Shown piece by piece: positions 1 through 21,827 of a DNA stretch of 64,000 nucleotides. This DNA is from Tomocerus qinae (taxonomy: Eukaryota > Arthropoda > Collembola > Entomobryomorpha > Tomoceridae). The position numbers were made by a program, and so were the translations under genes. The stretch lies in NCBI GenBank assembly GCA_020055645.1, contig CM034546.1:136545875-136609874 (forward strand), in the 5' to 3' direction. The notes below the pieces were generated by a model. The model did no database searches, was not told the origin of the DNA, and saw nothing but the letters and a program-made list of their open reading frames with translations. Each line of letters starts with the position of its first letter. The first letter of the stretch is position 1.

Positions 1-236
1 AAGGACCTTTTTTGCCTTTTACCTTTTTTTAAAAAAAAGTAGGAGTACGATTTTTAAAAAGCAGTCCTTTTTTGCCTTTTTACCTTTTTCGATGTAGCAA
101 CTTGCCCCATTTACTTCCACTTTACATGTAAATAAGGTAAAAAAGGTAAAAAGGACTGCTTTTTTAGAAAAAGTAGTACTTTTTACCTTTTTTGTAAAAA
201 AAAAGGTTTTTTGTTCCCTGAATAATATCAACTTGG
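1..236. repeat. Foldback AT-rich repeat, copy 1 (left edge)
   Basis: A palindromic stretch with blocks such as GCAGTCCTTTTTTGCC near the left and their inverted counterparts (AAAAAGGACTGC) near the right, ending in GTTCCCTG. A second, clearly related copy lies at about 45630-45870. It may start before the window. It looks like a small MITE; the long open frame across it on the minus strand is low-complexity and not a gene. Confidence 0.7.
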
Positions 237-379
237 ATTGTCAAAGCTTGGCAAACAACAAAATGGTATTTAATTTTTATTAAACATTTTAAATTATATA
301 GATTGGCAGATTAAACAGAGTCAACTACTGTTGGCATTTATTGATCCGTTGAAATTTGATTCAACAAATCTATACAGAA

Positions 380-2596
<2,217 letters not shown>

Positions 2597-3930
2597 TTTT
2601 ATGCTATTTGCTAGTAATAAAATAAAATCTATTAGTTGAAGCCAGCAATGTAGACTGTAGAGAGTGTAAAGTAATAATAATCTATCCCAAATGAAGTGTT
2701 GGAATTAGTCCTTAAAATCTAATTTATTTATAAAATTAAGTAATCAATCACTGTTGATGATAACATTGATAACACCAAAGTCAAGTAGATAAAGTCTTGC
2801 TGAAAATAAATTATGTGATAATCTACAACAGAGAAGTTAACAACAGCCACTACTAACTTTGTAGTGTGTAAATAAACATAATTCATACGAGCCTATCTTC
2901 CTTGTTAATATTCCCAATCGTTAACAAATGAAGTTGTTGCATACATAATTTCAGTTGTGGTTGTAATTGTACATAGTGGTTAATCTTAATTTAATTGTAT
3001 ACCGTTAACTACATACAGCTATGGTTCTATATAAAACAAGCCGTTATGTCCAAAACAGACCAGTAATACCAGTAAATGAGAAAACAATCCAAACAGAATT
3101 TGATTAGACTAGTTATAAATGTTAGATAATGGAAACTACTCATTCTATTTCCTCCTTTTCAGGGTGACAGTTCGTTTTTTCATTTCTGCTTAATTTTGAC
3201 ATTATTTTGAATACCCTGTATAAACCAAGAAAACATTTGTTGGAGAAGATGAGGGTCCTTGGAAACACTCGAACAGAATGATGGCCTTTGACGCGGATTT
3301 GCCACTGTTACTTTTTGAGTAACAATTTTCAAAACAATTAACACCTAATATTATTGCATGGTTTAGATGAATGCGTTCTGTGTTTAGATGTAATTAATTA
3401 TACTGAGTTTTTTCTGTTGTGCAGTCAATCTTCTAATCCCGTTTTAGCTTGGAGCTCACCTGCATGCTTATCTAGCCACAATATATTAATTAATAGGAAC
3501 TGTATGTACTAAATGAGCTGGAAAACAAATATATGAAAACCAAAAACCAACACATATTTATTGACATTTCCAGTTTCCTAACTAAAGCTATGAAGTCACA
3601 GAGTTAATGTAAATTATTTCGTTATCACCATAATTTAAGTGCACAGAGGACACAATTGACAGAAGCATATTAATATTGCGTCTCCAATTAGCATACAAGT
3701 AAGTTTGACATCATTACAGTTAGTTTTTAGAATTATTTGCTACTCACTGTTTTCTCAAATGAATTGTCATCTATTAGCTATATAAATTAGCACATTTAAA
3801 AAAATTTCAGATATAATTTAAGCTTTAAATTCACAAATTTTTTTTTAGAAATTGTATCTAATATTGTGATTTGTATGTATGTTTGTTGAGTATATAATTT
3901 TAGCAAGAAATCTCTCTCCGAGATATAAAA
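2597..3930. other. Intergenic spacer, no gene seen
   Basis: Upstream of the GH9 gene and downstream of the crystallin-like gene. AT-rich with no open frame of note, no repeat structure I could define and no RNA gene signature. Confidence 0.6.
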
Positions 3931-4317
3931 TTATCCAAGTAATGAGTTAGCGGTGCAGATCATTCCTTGGTAAACTTCTCCCACTTTGACGCTGAGAATA
4001 GGGCTTTGGCAGTTGATGGGGATGGAGAGGCTTCCTCCGAATCCGAATAATTGTTGCCCACATCTTTCGGACGTGTGGAGTTCGCACTCAGCGTTGCACC
4101 CTCCAAATCCAAAGAGACTCGGTTTGATCCTAGCGGAACGGACATTGTAAATCCAACGGAAACGCCAAGGCACTTGTTCACATTTGTAGGCGCTGAAATC
4201 TTTCGTCGCACAACTTCCTCCGAAATTCGGCTCTGAACAGAACTCCACGTCTACCTCCGAGGCCGCCTCCACCAATACACATACGCATGCAATAATAACA
4301 ATCCACACTTTTAACAT
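3931..4317 (-). CDS. Small secreted beta/gamma-crystallin-like protein
   Basis: An uninterrupted 128-residue frame. Residues 1-19 form a signal peptide (VWIVIIACVCVLVEAAS). The mature part has eight cysteines (27, 36, 46, 74, 78, 86, 103, 121), enough for four disulfides. The start VEFCSEPNFGGSC, followed after about 25 residues by NVRSARI, follows the Greek-key pattern of the beta/gamma-crystallin fold (aromatic, then F-x-G, then Ser near the end of the motif). A second half with GCNAECELHTSERCG and two FGFGG stretches may be a second Greek key. Arthropods have secreted single-domain crystallin-like proteins of this size. What it binds or does cannot be read from the sequence. The start is the first ATG before the signal peptide. 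It could instead be another small disulfide-rich fold; the crystallin assignment rests on pattern only. Confidence 0.6.
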   Translation of the reverse strand: MLKVWIVIIACVCVLVEAASEVDVEFCSEPNFGGSCATKDFSAYKCEQVPWRFRWIYNVRSARIKPSLFGFGGCNAECELHTSERCGQQLFGFGGSLSIPINCQSPILSVKVGEVYQGMICTANSLLG

Positions 4318-5520
4318 TTTGCTGTTCCTATTCTGCGTGGCGTCACTTCCTGTTAAATAATAAAAGGAATGACACGTATATTATGTCGATTCTTATACTT
4401 GCATTCACTTAAATTCTCATTTTCTCAGTTCAATTTAATCCACGACACGTCAGAATTTTCAACTTTTCCAATATCATATTTTCTATAGGTTGGAAACTCT
4501 GAAATATGGTACTTGGTACTTATTTGAGTATATGAAGAAGAGGATTGATTTTGGATTTATATAAATTGAGAAAATGAGCAAATGTGGATTTAAGTGAATG
4601 TGAGTGTCAGGTGTCCAGATATTTAAAGTTCATTGGAAAATAAAAGGACGAAATCCACATTTTTGTGTAATATTCGGCCCTATCTTAAAATAGGGACTGC
4701 AAAGGAATATGAAGTTGAAATTTTGCTGAGGTGTAGATTTAATTCCTTATTTTCAAAGCATGCAAGAACCAGAGTGCTGCACCCACCCAAACGAGAGATA
4801 TTAATTATTGTGTAGGCACAGTTTTTCCATGTAATTAATAGGGAAATAAAAATCTCTTACAGAATTTGATATAAAAACGGTATACTGCAAACTCCAAAAG
4901 AGATGAAATTCGGGGACATAATCGATCAAATATTTGAGCACAACATATGTAAAATCCAGCGTGCTGCACCTCCTACTTTTTACGTTTCGGCAACCGGAAG
5001 AACGTTTTTCGATTTTTATGCTACTTTTCTTGCTACCATAGAGTATGACGTCATATCTGATAAGGTTCTCTATGATGGTAACTATGGACATCTAATATGC
5101 AACAATCCTTTATCGGTTGTTTGTGTCAACATCTATACTATGTTATAATTTCCGGGGTATTTAGGTATGTGTGTGTGCCCACCCTCCCCCATTTTACCCA
5201 TGTTGACATTTCTATACTATATTATAATTTCCGGGGGTATTTATGTATGTGTGTGTGCCCACCCCCCATTTTACCCACGTTGACATTTCATTCGATTTTT
5301 TGGTAATGTAGCCGATTTGTGACGGCACACAGCGACATTTCCTATACATTTCCATGGGGCAGAAAAATATTTTAGACAAAATTATTTTAATTTTTTGACA
5401 TGCACTTTCACTATGGTGATGCCCCATGCAAATGTATATGAAAGTCACCGTGTGACGTCATAAATCAGTTTACATGCAAAAAAATTCAGAAGTGCCTGGG
5501 AATTCCAAAACATAGGAGGC
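4318..5520. other. Intergenic spacer with an 80-bp tandem duplication
   Basis: Mostly AT-rich unassigned DNA. Two imperfect copies of a unit of about 80 bp occur at roughly 5130-5210 and 5211-5290; each contains TATAATTTCCGGGG, a TATGTGTGTGTGCCCACCC stretch and CATTTTACCCA. Open frames here are short and lack any recognisable protein feature. Confidence 0.5.
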
Positions 5521-5524
5521 TTTT

Positions 5525-5830
5525 AGAAATCACTCCGCTGGCCAACAAAACATTTGTCCGACCTCAACATAACAAGTGGAAATAAATACGCTTCCACCAA
5601 ATATTATATCACCAATAATACCCGCTTATTCGGATAATAAACATTACATAATATCCGAGTTTTCGGATTAAATTGTGAAAATTCGAATTTTATGTAATAT
5701 TTATTACCCGCAAAAGCTGGTACTATTGATGAACTAATATTTGGTACGAGTGGATTCGTATACAGCGTATTTATTTTCACTTGCTGTGTTTAGGTCAGAT
5801 AAATGTTTTGTTATTGGCCAGTGATTTCTT
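5525..5830. mobile_element. Foldback MITE with long terminal inverted repeats
   Basis: The left end (AGAAATCACT, then TGGCCAA, ACAAAACATTT, AAATAAATACGCT) recurs inverted at the right end. Terminal inverted repeats run for more than 60 bp with scattered mismatches. The centre is a second inverted pair around TTCGGAT and TATGTAATATTTATTACCC. No coding capacity. The target duplication was not resolved. Confidence 0.75.
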
Positions 5831-6671
5831 AAAGGACAGTACAAGAGAATTCCTTCTATGTTCCAAACCTATTTTACTTCTACTAGCCTTGAGGTGAAGG
5901 CATAGAGTGATATTTCCCGATTTTGCACCCGATTGGAATTCTACCTATGATGTCACAGAGATGTAAGCACCTAAGACCAAGTAACAATGATTATTTGGTT
6001 GGGTGGGGTATCTATGTACTTCCCTGTGGTAGTAAGTGGAATATGAATTGGGTGCAAAAATCGGAAAACGCCTTCTATGTTTTCACCTTGTAATGGTGTT
6101 GATATAAAATGCGTTATTAGAATAACAAAATCGACGCATCTTGGCAATGTATGTTACGTAATGCCAAGAAGTATAAACTGTATAAGGAGGGTCCAATAGA
6201 TAACTTCCCGTAAGGGATTTTGAAAGTTTATTAGGGACATGTTTCACTAATTTTATCCCTAAATATCCAACTTTGTGTGGTTGCTATGTAGTTGGAAACG
6301 CAATAAATGCAGAACGATTACTTGAATGCTGGAGTGGGGGAGTGGGATAATCAGTGTTGAAGCATTGTAGCAAAGGTCAGATCAGATAAGGGACTTTTCT
6401 CAGAAAAAATCCCTTATAAATCTTCAGAAATCTAAATAGCAAAATTCGCTACTGGACACTCCTTTTACAGTTTATGCTTCTTGGGTAATGCCAATAACCA
6501 ATCTCAGCAACCTGTGGACATCACCTATGCAACTGAAAAGTGGGTGGAGTTTGTGGGAACATTACATGGGATTGATAGGCTTCGAGTGAGGTCACCGGAA
6601 GTCATACTTAGGGGGTTTACATGGAAATTACGGACTACTCTCCTCGGGGTTGACACCGGGTAACCCTTGGC

Positions 6672-6989
6672 CAGACATGGCACTTGAAATATTTCGCTTG
6701 AAATAAATAGGTGAAATTTTTGAAATATTTCGCGAAATATTTCACTTACGCTTTCCTTGAAAAATGAAATATTTGAAATAAATGAAATAAATAGGGTACA
6801 TGGCATTTATTTCAATTTATTTCAATTTATTTCAAGTGAAATAAATTAACTGCGCATGTCTATACACATGCGCGTTTAATTTATTTCATTTATTTCAAAA
6901 ATTTCATTTATTTCATTTTTCGCGAAATATTTCAAATATTTCACTTTTCAAGAAATATTTCCTGAAAAATGAAATAAATGCCATGTCTG
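6672..6989. mobile_element. hAT-type MITE, 8-bp target duplication
   Basis: A 318-bp element that begins CAGACATGGC and ends GCCATGTCTG, flanked on both sides by the same 8 bp, CCCTTGGC (6664-6671 and 6990-6997). The interior is made of repeated GAAATAAAT and GAAATATTTC motifs in inverted orientation and would fold into a long hairpin. CAG...CTG ends and an 8-bp target duplication are typical of the hAT superfamily. No open reading frame. Confidence 0.85.
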
Positions 6990-8786
6990 CCCTTGGCGAT
7001 AAAAATAACAGCTAGTGTCCGAACCTTCCCCTATACTATCCTTGCAATCTCAGCATCTTTCTGCAGCCAGTTTGAGGAGTGGGTGCATTCAGTTTGCTTT
7101 TAGCTGAGAAAAAGTCCGTGGTCATGGATACAGCCGCTGATCTTCCATGGGCATGCACACAGTTTTCCTGTTCAAACTGGCTGCAGAAAGAGCAAAACAT
7201 TCTATTGACATCACCTAAAGGGGGAGGGACTGTCATAGTTATGCTCGAAACACATTGGTATAGTATGTGTACACCAAGCAAGTTCGTCCCTTGTCGTTAC
7301 CCATTTCTATAGTCACATAAAATCAAAAATCGTGTTGCTATAGCTCAGAATTTTGAAAATATGACGTCACTATTGAAATATCTGGGGCCGAGTCCCCCTG
7401 ATCTAATTTATATTCAAATTTTATGGCTGTGGGGCCGGGGTCACCGCGGAAATCAGATTTGGTCCTTTACAACAGAAAATTAGCAAAAAAAATCTTTCTA
7501 TTGTTTTATTCGTTTGGTTCCCAAAAACAATAAATTCAACCTAAACTTACAAGAAACACGGCTCGATTAATTGACCTAATTTATTTATTTACTTTATAGT
7601 AACTAAATATTAGTTGTTGGTAATATATTGTTCGAAGCTGAAAGACAACGGAAAAGACGATAACAAATTGTGGTTGCTAACTCTGTATATGTATATTATA
7701 GTAACTCTGAAATGAGATCATCTCCAATCCCCAGAAAGAGATAATAAACTTGACTTATTTTGACTTTGAACTAGGACACATCGCAAAGAACAGGGTTTCT
7801 TGGGATTATGGGGCAATAATGTGGAAGCAATGTTCAATTTATTTATTTTTATAATGAAAACATTAAAATAATTTCTAACATTTTATCTTTACAGATTTTA
7901 TGAAAACTGGAAGGAAAATATTTATTTTAACATTCCTTTATATTTTTCCATCTGAGAAACACTTTCACTCTTTCTTATTTTTTCCTGTAAGCATAAATAT
8001 TAATTGCTTATACTTTTATAATTGCCCTATATTATTCCGTCCCTACTTCATTATTGTACATTTTTCAAATTGAAGGAAATTTTAAGGGACTTTTGAAACC
8101 CTATTTGCATATATAAGTATAGGGGAATATACTTTCGCCAAAACTCATCAGAATTCATTATGCGGTATGTATAAAACTGCATTGTATATTGGAAGGGCGT
8201 ATCCAGAACACAAAATTTAGGAACATTCGGATGTATCCGATCCGACCGACCCCGACCCACAGATTACTTATGCCTATTATATTGAGCTAAAGCCTCCCTC
8301 TCCCTATAATAAAATTCTACTATGGCTAAAGCTAAGGTATGTACATAGATATAGATCAATGTGTATTAATGGTAAAAAATGGGGTAAGTGTAGACTAAAG
8401 TGCAGCAGTCAACCGCGATACTGTATGAAAAACGCACGTGGCTGAGACGCCGGTGGATTTAGAAGAGAGATTGTTTTTCATCACTTCAAAATTCAAATCA
8501 GTTTTGCTTTGCTTTGGATGTGACAAAGGACAGCGAATCCGAATCCTGTCTCCAATCAACATCAAACTTCAATTCAGCACAACCAATCACATTTAACTCC
8601 AAGTTTTTCGTTATCCAGTGTTATTTGTTATTAGAAAACAAAACAGTTGTAGTTGATAGTACGCTGTTGGTGAGACATTATGTTTACTTACTTACAATTT
8701 ATTTATTTTTATTCTAATATAATATTGAATAATGTTTAACTAATATTCGTTTGCTGTTGCTATTCGTACATTCCTCAGATTTCAGG
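6990..8786. other. Spacer upstream of Sfmbt
   Basis: Holds a pair of inverted 18-19-bp blocks (TTCTGCAGCCAGTTTGA near 7058, TCAAACTGGCTGCAGAA near 7172) and otherwise AT-rich DNA. The sequence between 8400 and 8785 may contain an untranslated first exon of Sfmbt, because a good acceptor (TTTCAG) lies 1 nt before the proposed start codon. Confidence 0.45.
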
Positions 8787-16432
<7,646 letters not shown>

Positions 16433-17370
16433 TATGATTTGTGAAGACTTTCTTTAATGGGACTGATTTCAATTATGTACAAAAGGATACGTTGCTGAAT
16501 ACTTGATAGTTAAATGGTAAGCAAAGACACATCAAATTTCAATTTTGCAATATTTTGATATTTTTATTATTGAAGATAAATATTTGTAATTTTCGATTCG
16601 TTTGTTGTATGATAAATAAATGCATTGCTTTGTATTAATTGTTATATTATGACTTGTCACCAATTCATCAATGCCATTCTAAGTTTACGTAGCCTGACTA
16701 AACCAATACATTCCACTTTTTTCTATTAACTCCCTGGTCTATGTTAATGTTAGAAACATCGTATATTTTTCAAAATAAAAGTCTCTCTACTACTACTAAA
16801 CGCTATATACGTTAAAGACCTTTAAAGACTTCTAAGAAAATTCTGAATTCCATTTTTGACATGGCCAGTATCTAATGAAATACCAAAAAGCGAGTAAGTT
16901 AATATTATGATTTATAATAATTTCACTTGATTCTAAGCCAATATTCTAGTTAGTGCTATGTAAAATGGTTTTATTAAAAATTGTTTCATTTAACTCAGTT
17001 AGAGAACGAATGTGGAAGATCGAAATATGTATCAAAAAGGTGTGGTTGTCGATTTAGGTATGATACGTATGAAATAAAAGATTATAAAATTTCCCTCAAT
17101 AAAATGAAGTAGTTATAATAGGTACATGTACTGAGAACAGCGGAAAAGAGTCAGGAAAAGCTTGGTTTACTTTTTATATGTTAGTACTTTAGTACTCATT
17201 GCACCATACATAATTTTAGTTGAGTGTTTTTGTATGAATTCTTATGACGGAAGAAATAATGTATTATGGTATTATTAAAATATAAAATTATGAAAAATCC
17301 CATGAGTAGATGACTTGTCTTGCTAATAAACCATGTAGAAATGGGTGTAAGAAAGTGGTGTGAAATCGCA
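16433..17370. other. 3' flank of Sfmbt, no gene seen
   Basis: Contains the Sfmbt polyadenylation signal near 16613 and AT-rich DNA without an open frame or repeat that I can define. Confidence 0.5.
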
Positions 17371-17379
17371 TAGAATGTT

Positions 17380-17720
17380 TAGCTAATTTTTCTAATGACC
17401 TTTGACCTTTTGACCCGTGTGACTTGACATGACCTAACGAATAACCTTTTCGAACGAGCTATTTCATGATTTTGTACAATGTAGATAACTAAAGTTACGC
17501 CAATTTTTTTATTTTTGGACCACGCCCACAGGCCGTATGTCCGATTTTGTCCATTTTCGAACTCGTCCTCTCTTTTCATCCTTACATTACGTACAGAAAG
17601 TTTGACTTGATTATCTCTAGCCGTTTTTGAGTTATCGTGCTAACAGACCGACGGGCGGACAGACAGACAGATCAGCCATTCCTATAAAGCGGTGTTGCAC
17701 AGCACATAAGGAATGAATTC
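17380..17720 (-). repeat. Dispersed repeat with GACAGACAGACAGATC signature, copy 1
   Basis: Includes TGACCTTTGACCTTTTGACC, GGACCACGCCCACAGGC, AGAAAGTTTGACTTGATTAT, GAGTTATCGTGCTAACAGA and a GACGGGCGGACAGACAGACA run. An inverted copy is at about 35095-35400 and a shorter copy at about 30180-30335. Probably a family of small interspersed elements; the open frame across it is not a gene. Confidence 0.7.
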
Positions 17721-18320
17721 AATGAATGTGCTATTATGTCAAAAACAAGTTCTGAATATTATTTGTTGTAAACCACAAAATAATTATTGATGTCAGAGGC
17801 GATGGAGGTTAACCAATTCTTATAAAGTTAAGTATCAAAATAACGTCTATACCTATATCCAATATCTAACACAATTGAAAAAATATATTTAAGTCGCAGT
17901 TAAGCCTGTTGAATACTTAATTCTGATTTTATTGACTCATGGCTTAAATTAAAGAAATTATGTTTTATATGGATATTCCAGAAATTATTCCTATCCTCTA
18001 CATATTGTAATTTTGTTCATATTCTCAGCATTAGATGCCGTAGCATAAATAATTAAATATTTTTTATGCCAAAATGAAGTATTTGTTATACCGTCTTAGT
18101 TTCATATTTTATTTCAAAGTATATATTAGGTGCATTTTAAATAAGTACGTTTAGTTTAATACTTTAATTTGGTGGGTTAATTTTAATCATGGTAAATAGT
18201 GTTATTTTTTGAAAATTAAATCGCATTTCGAAATAGTTTATTAAAATCAATTACAATTCCACCATATGAATATAGTAAAGTTTATAGTAAAAGTGAATGC
18301 TAACAATTAATGAAGTGAAT
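17721..18320. other. Spacer, no gene seen
   Basis: AT-rich DNA downstream of the beta-helix gene. Nothing recognised. Confidence 0.5.
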
Positions 18321-19478
18321 TTAATTTTTTGGATAAAAGCTATTGCTTGCATCGACTTCATTGCATTCTCTGTTGATGTTTGCATTCGCAATGGCATTCT
18401 TTTTCAATTTATTTTTGCATCCCTGAATGGTGGTACCGCCACTGGCGGCGTTGGATGTGAATTCATAGCCTTCGCCATTAATGGTCACAGATCCCTGGAA
18501 AGCATTGGACGTGATTGACCCACCTGAAGTGCCTTTAGAGATAGAGAGAGATGGAGTTGAACCGGAAAAGGAAGACGACTCGATTTTGTTTCCATTTCCC
18601 GATCGAATATTAATACCCATGACATTAGTTTTGATTGCAGACTTTATGACTTTATTTCCATCCCCGGAAATGACGACCCCTTCTCCGACGTCCCTCATGG
18701 TGACACCCGACACTTCATTTTTACTCCCTTGAATTTTGATACCTAAGGACTCCCCTTGACCCACCAAGGCAGTCTGCACTCCATTCCCTTGTCTTTCAAG
18801 TGTGTCAAAGTTAAATTCTCTACCTGTTTGCATCGGGGCATTCTCGTCAAAGTTAAATACTCTTCCTCTAGGATCCGACGCTTTGTTGTTATTTCCATGG
18901 TGACGTATACCTGTTGATTGCACTTGTTGGTTTGCAGACCCGAATTCTCTGTCATTGTCAGAATAGGATTGAATATTTTGATTACTTCTAGTATTTCTAC
19001 GCCCATTCGAGTCTCCGGAGGGTGAGGTTCCTTTAATAGTCGTTCCCTTTACAGTATTCTCGTCCCCGACCAAGACGACCCCTTGTCCAACGTCATTCAT
19101 GGCGATACCTGAAATCCCATTTTTATTTCCTTGGACTTTAATACCTGTTGATGCCCCTTTAATTGCTAAACTCTGAATGGCCCAGCCATTTCCTTGGATG
19201 TCAAACGCCGTTCCTCGAGAGATTATCGTAGTGGATTTGCTGTTCGTGTTGGTTCCTTTGATTGTGACAGATTTAGAGTCGGGCAGCTGGAAATCTCCTT
19301 CATAGTCCTGAGGTAGTAACTCGATTACATTCCCGGATTTAGATTTAGTGATAGCCGCTTTCAGCTCCTCGGATGTCTTTGGATTGAAGTCTGCTTTTTT
19401 CGAAGGATAACAGGCAAATGCTAATTCAGCACTAATTAGCAGAGGAACGATGATGCCAGTTATGATGGTGAATGCCAT
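18321..19478 (-). CDS. Secreted right-handed parallel beta-helix protein
   Basis: One uninterrupted exon of 385 codons, unusual beside its intron-rich neighbours. Residues 1-22 form a signal peptide (ending AELAFA). From about residue 45 the chain reads as short beta strands separated by G-N or G-D turns (NVIELLPQDYEG, SVTIKGTNTNSK, GIKVQGNKNGISG, GVVLVGDENTVKG), the hallmark of pectate-lyase-like parallel beta-helices. The block of about 40 residues STGIKVQGNKNGISG...TTIKG is repeated in the second half as SLGIKIQGSKNEVSG...SAIKT, an internal duplication. The two halves are split by a low-complexity segment of about 60 residues rich in Ser, Asn, Arg and Gln. No Asp/His catalytic pattern of pectate lyases or polygalacturonases stands out, so it may be a structural or carbohydrate-binding protein rather than an enzyme. 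The lack of introns would fit a retrocopy or horizontal gain; codon use does not prove either. Confidence 0.75.
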   Translation of the reverse strand: MAFTIITGIIVPLLISAELAFACYPSKKADFNPKTSEELKAAITKSKSGNVIELLPQDYEGDFQLPDSKSVTIKGTNTNSKSTTIISRGTAFDIQGNGWAIQSLAIKGASTGIKVQGNKNGISGIAMNDVGQGVVLVGDENTVKGTTIKGTSPSGDSNGRRNTRSNQNIQSYSDNDREFGSANQQVQSTGIRHHGNNNKASDPRGRVFNFDENAPMQTGREFNFDTLERQGNGVQTALVGQGESLGIKIQGSKNEVSGVTMRDVGEGVVISGDGNKVIKSAIKTNVMGINIRSGNGNKIESSSFSGSTPSLSISKGTSGGSITSNAFQGSVTINGEGYEFTSNAASGGTTIQGCKNKLKKNAIANANINRECNEVDASNSFYPKN

Positions 19479-20019
19479 CTTACTTCAGAGTATCTGAAAT
19501 GTAATGCATTTATTGATATATTTTGTGTCCGATTTTATGATTACAAATTACACATAAAATCTGTCTATCGAAATATTTTCTGATGAATTTTCAGGTGTAC
19601 AATAATGATTGATGCGAAAAGAGACAAATCAGATTTATCCTTTTCAATATGATTTTTTACCTTTGCTTACTTAAACTTCAATCAGCTATTGTTGGAAGGT
19701 TAGTGAGCCACTGAATGAAGTGTACAAAATGATGTATAATATAAACTACTTAAGCCATATCCTTCCTTATATATGGGAAAGGAATAGAAACTTTTTGTTC
19801 GTTCTAATCAATCGAGTTCTGTCAAAAAGTTTCCTTCAAGATATGATATAACAGAGACGTAGCTAGAGTTAGAGATACAGGAGCTCTCACCCCGAAGACG
19901 AAGAAAATTGAGAACATATTGTCTAGATTGACAACAAGAACTCTGGCTATGGTATGGATATGCGTAGTATTATAACATTTCACAATAAAGAAGACTAAAT
20001 TAATAGTCTGGATGCTCAC
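19479..20019. other. Upstream spacer of the beta-helix gene
   Basis: No open frame of interest. Promoter elements for the minus-strand beta-helix gene should lie here, but none is distinctive. Confidence 0.45.
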
Positions 20020-20367
20020 CGTTTTTTGGCAAACGTCAGTTTGGCAAATTATTTTTGAACAGTATGGACAGATTTGCAAAATGTACTTTTCGTGCAACTA
20101 ATGTTTATTAGGCCAGCAATTACGTGTACATGTAATCAAAAGAAGTATCGAAGTTTGGTCAATCACATCATCGTCAAATTAAGTTATCATCACAAATTAA
20201 GTCAAATCAGGCATAATTACATAAATTATTGTGTAAACTACTCTCTTTCCAATTCCAACCTATAAGTCCACATTTAAATTCACCATCACTTTCAATTAAC
20301 GATAACGCAAGATTCTCAATTCTAATTTTTCGCATTTGCCAAAATGACTTTTGCCAAATCGACCTAC
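20020..20367. mobile_element. TGGCAAA-type MITE, degraded copy
   Basis: The right end reads TTTGCCAAAATGACTTTTGC followed by CAAATCGACCTAC, identical to the terminal repeat of the element at 56006-56604. The left end (TTTTTGGCAAACGTCAGTTTGGCAAA) is a decayed version of the same terminus. Non-coding. Confidence 0.7.
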
Positions 20368-21717
20368 ATCGCTACATCGTCTTTGGCTTGTAATTTCAAA
20401 ATGGAACTAATTGCATGATAATAATTAGTATTGTGTCTACTAAAATTCCTTAACGGCAGGGGGAGGGGGAAATATAATAGGAATGAAGCACATTTTTACG
20501 CCAATTTTCTACTTTAACTTATGGCATAACGTATAGCTTAGTTAAATATTTGCGTTTTACTCGATTTCTTGCTAAACTGAATTACTGGGTATGGTTAACC
20601 CACATTAATCAGCTTTTAGAAATAGTCAGTCATATTGAGTATAACATGTGAAAGTAAGCATCTGTATGTACTGTACATTATTATGTACAATATATTCTTA
20701 GTACATTTGTGCTTGGCCCAACTTTATTCACGATTTTATCATAAATGCTATACTAAAAACAGTTTTAAGTTGTACTAAATTGTTGAATGAATTGTTGAAT
20801 TTGAATGAAATGTATATTTAAAAGCAGTATCAAGTATCCCTAATTAAAGATTTAAAGGTTTTTTAAATGCATTTTTGTATGGTAGGGTATACTATGAGAA
20901 TAATCAAACCTCTCGAGAGTTTGATTATTCTCACAGAAGCGAGTGTGGGTATTATGACTATTTTCATAAAACCTGGAAATACTATACCAGTCCATGCTAC
21001 AATGTGATGAATCAAAGTTGGTAGCCAATGGTAGCGATTTGATTATTTTAACGCAACAGATGCATAGCCAAATTCTTCTCTTTGATGATATAATAAGTGC
21101 ATGATCAAATATTTATTTGTCGAAAGCCAAAAATAGATGAATTTATATAATCTTTCATTTACATACTAACTTAACTTTTCTGATTTGAATTCACTGAAGT
21201 TAATCAAGGTTTGAGCTAAAATAGAATTTTTCAAAAAAAGGCTAATAATAAGCGATACTGTTTTTCTTAATTATAGCGCTATGAAATTACATTTTTGACA
21301 ATAAGTAATATTTTTGCTGCGCTATTCGTTGATCCAATCCTGGGTAAATACGTTTGGAAATGTATCATAAAATGTTGTAAGTGAAACTGAAAATTGACAA
21401 GACAAAACCATTACGATGACTTATCGGTGCTTAATAGTTTTATTTATACATTATTGTAAATTATTCGTCATAAATATTCGAGAAGAAACAAGGAAACGTT
21501 TTTAATGCTTAAAAGCCTATACGGTTAAAACTATTACTACGGATGTAATAAACCTCATTAGCCTAATTATTGTTAAGTATAATCGGGTAAGATGACAATG
21601 ATTATATATTACTACATAAAGCGGTTGAGGTTTATTAATAATTCTTATTAATTCTAAACGCAAAGCTAATAATAGTATAGCGTTTATATTGATAAGGCAG
21701 ATAATTAGGACAATCCA
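20368..21717. other. Spacer with a perfect-stem palindrome
   Basis: Contains a hairpin at 20896-20932 (GAGAATAATCAAAC, then a CTCGAG centre, then the inverse) and otherwise AT-rich DNA. No gene seen. Confidence 0.5.
20896..20932. repeat. 37-bp near-perfect palindrome
   Basis: Left arm GAGAATAATCAAAC and right arm GTTTGATTATTCTC are exact inverses; the centre CTCTCGAGA continues the pairing with one bulged C. Confidence 0.85.
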
Positions 21718-21728
21718 AAGAGGAAAAA
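21718..21728 (+). promoter_or_regulatory. AAGAGGAAAA upstream motif of family member 1
   Basis: AAGAGGAAAAA lies 197 bp before the ATG. The same core occurs at 24100 (185 bp before member 2), 29378-29368 on the minus strand (191 bp before member 4) and 61195 (190 bp before member 9). Constant position and strand suggest a shared control element. Confidence 0.5.
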
Positions 21729-21827
21729 TAGAAAATATGGTTGAAACTAACAATAATTTCCGCCTGAATACATGTACTTTATTTTTTCATGCAAGTGAGG
21801 ATATCTTGTGCAAATAAGACATTTTTG

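Noticed and set aside
4801-5091. 96-codon minus-strand frame
   Set aside because: AT-rich, no signal peptide, domain or splice context, and overlapping frames on the other strand are equally long.
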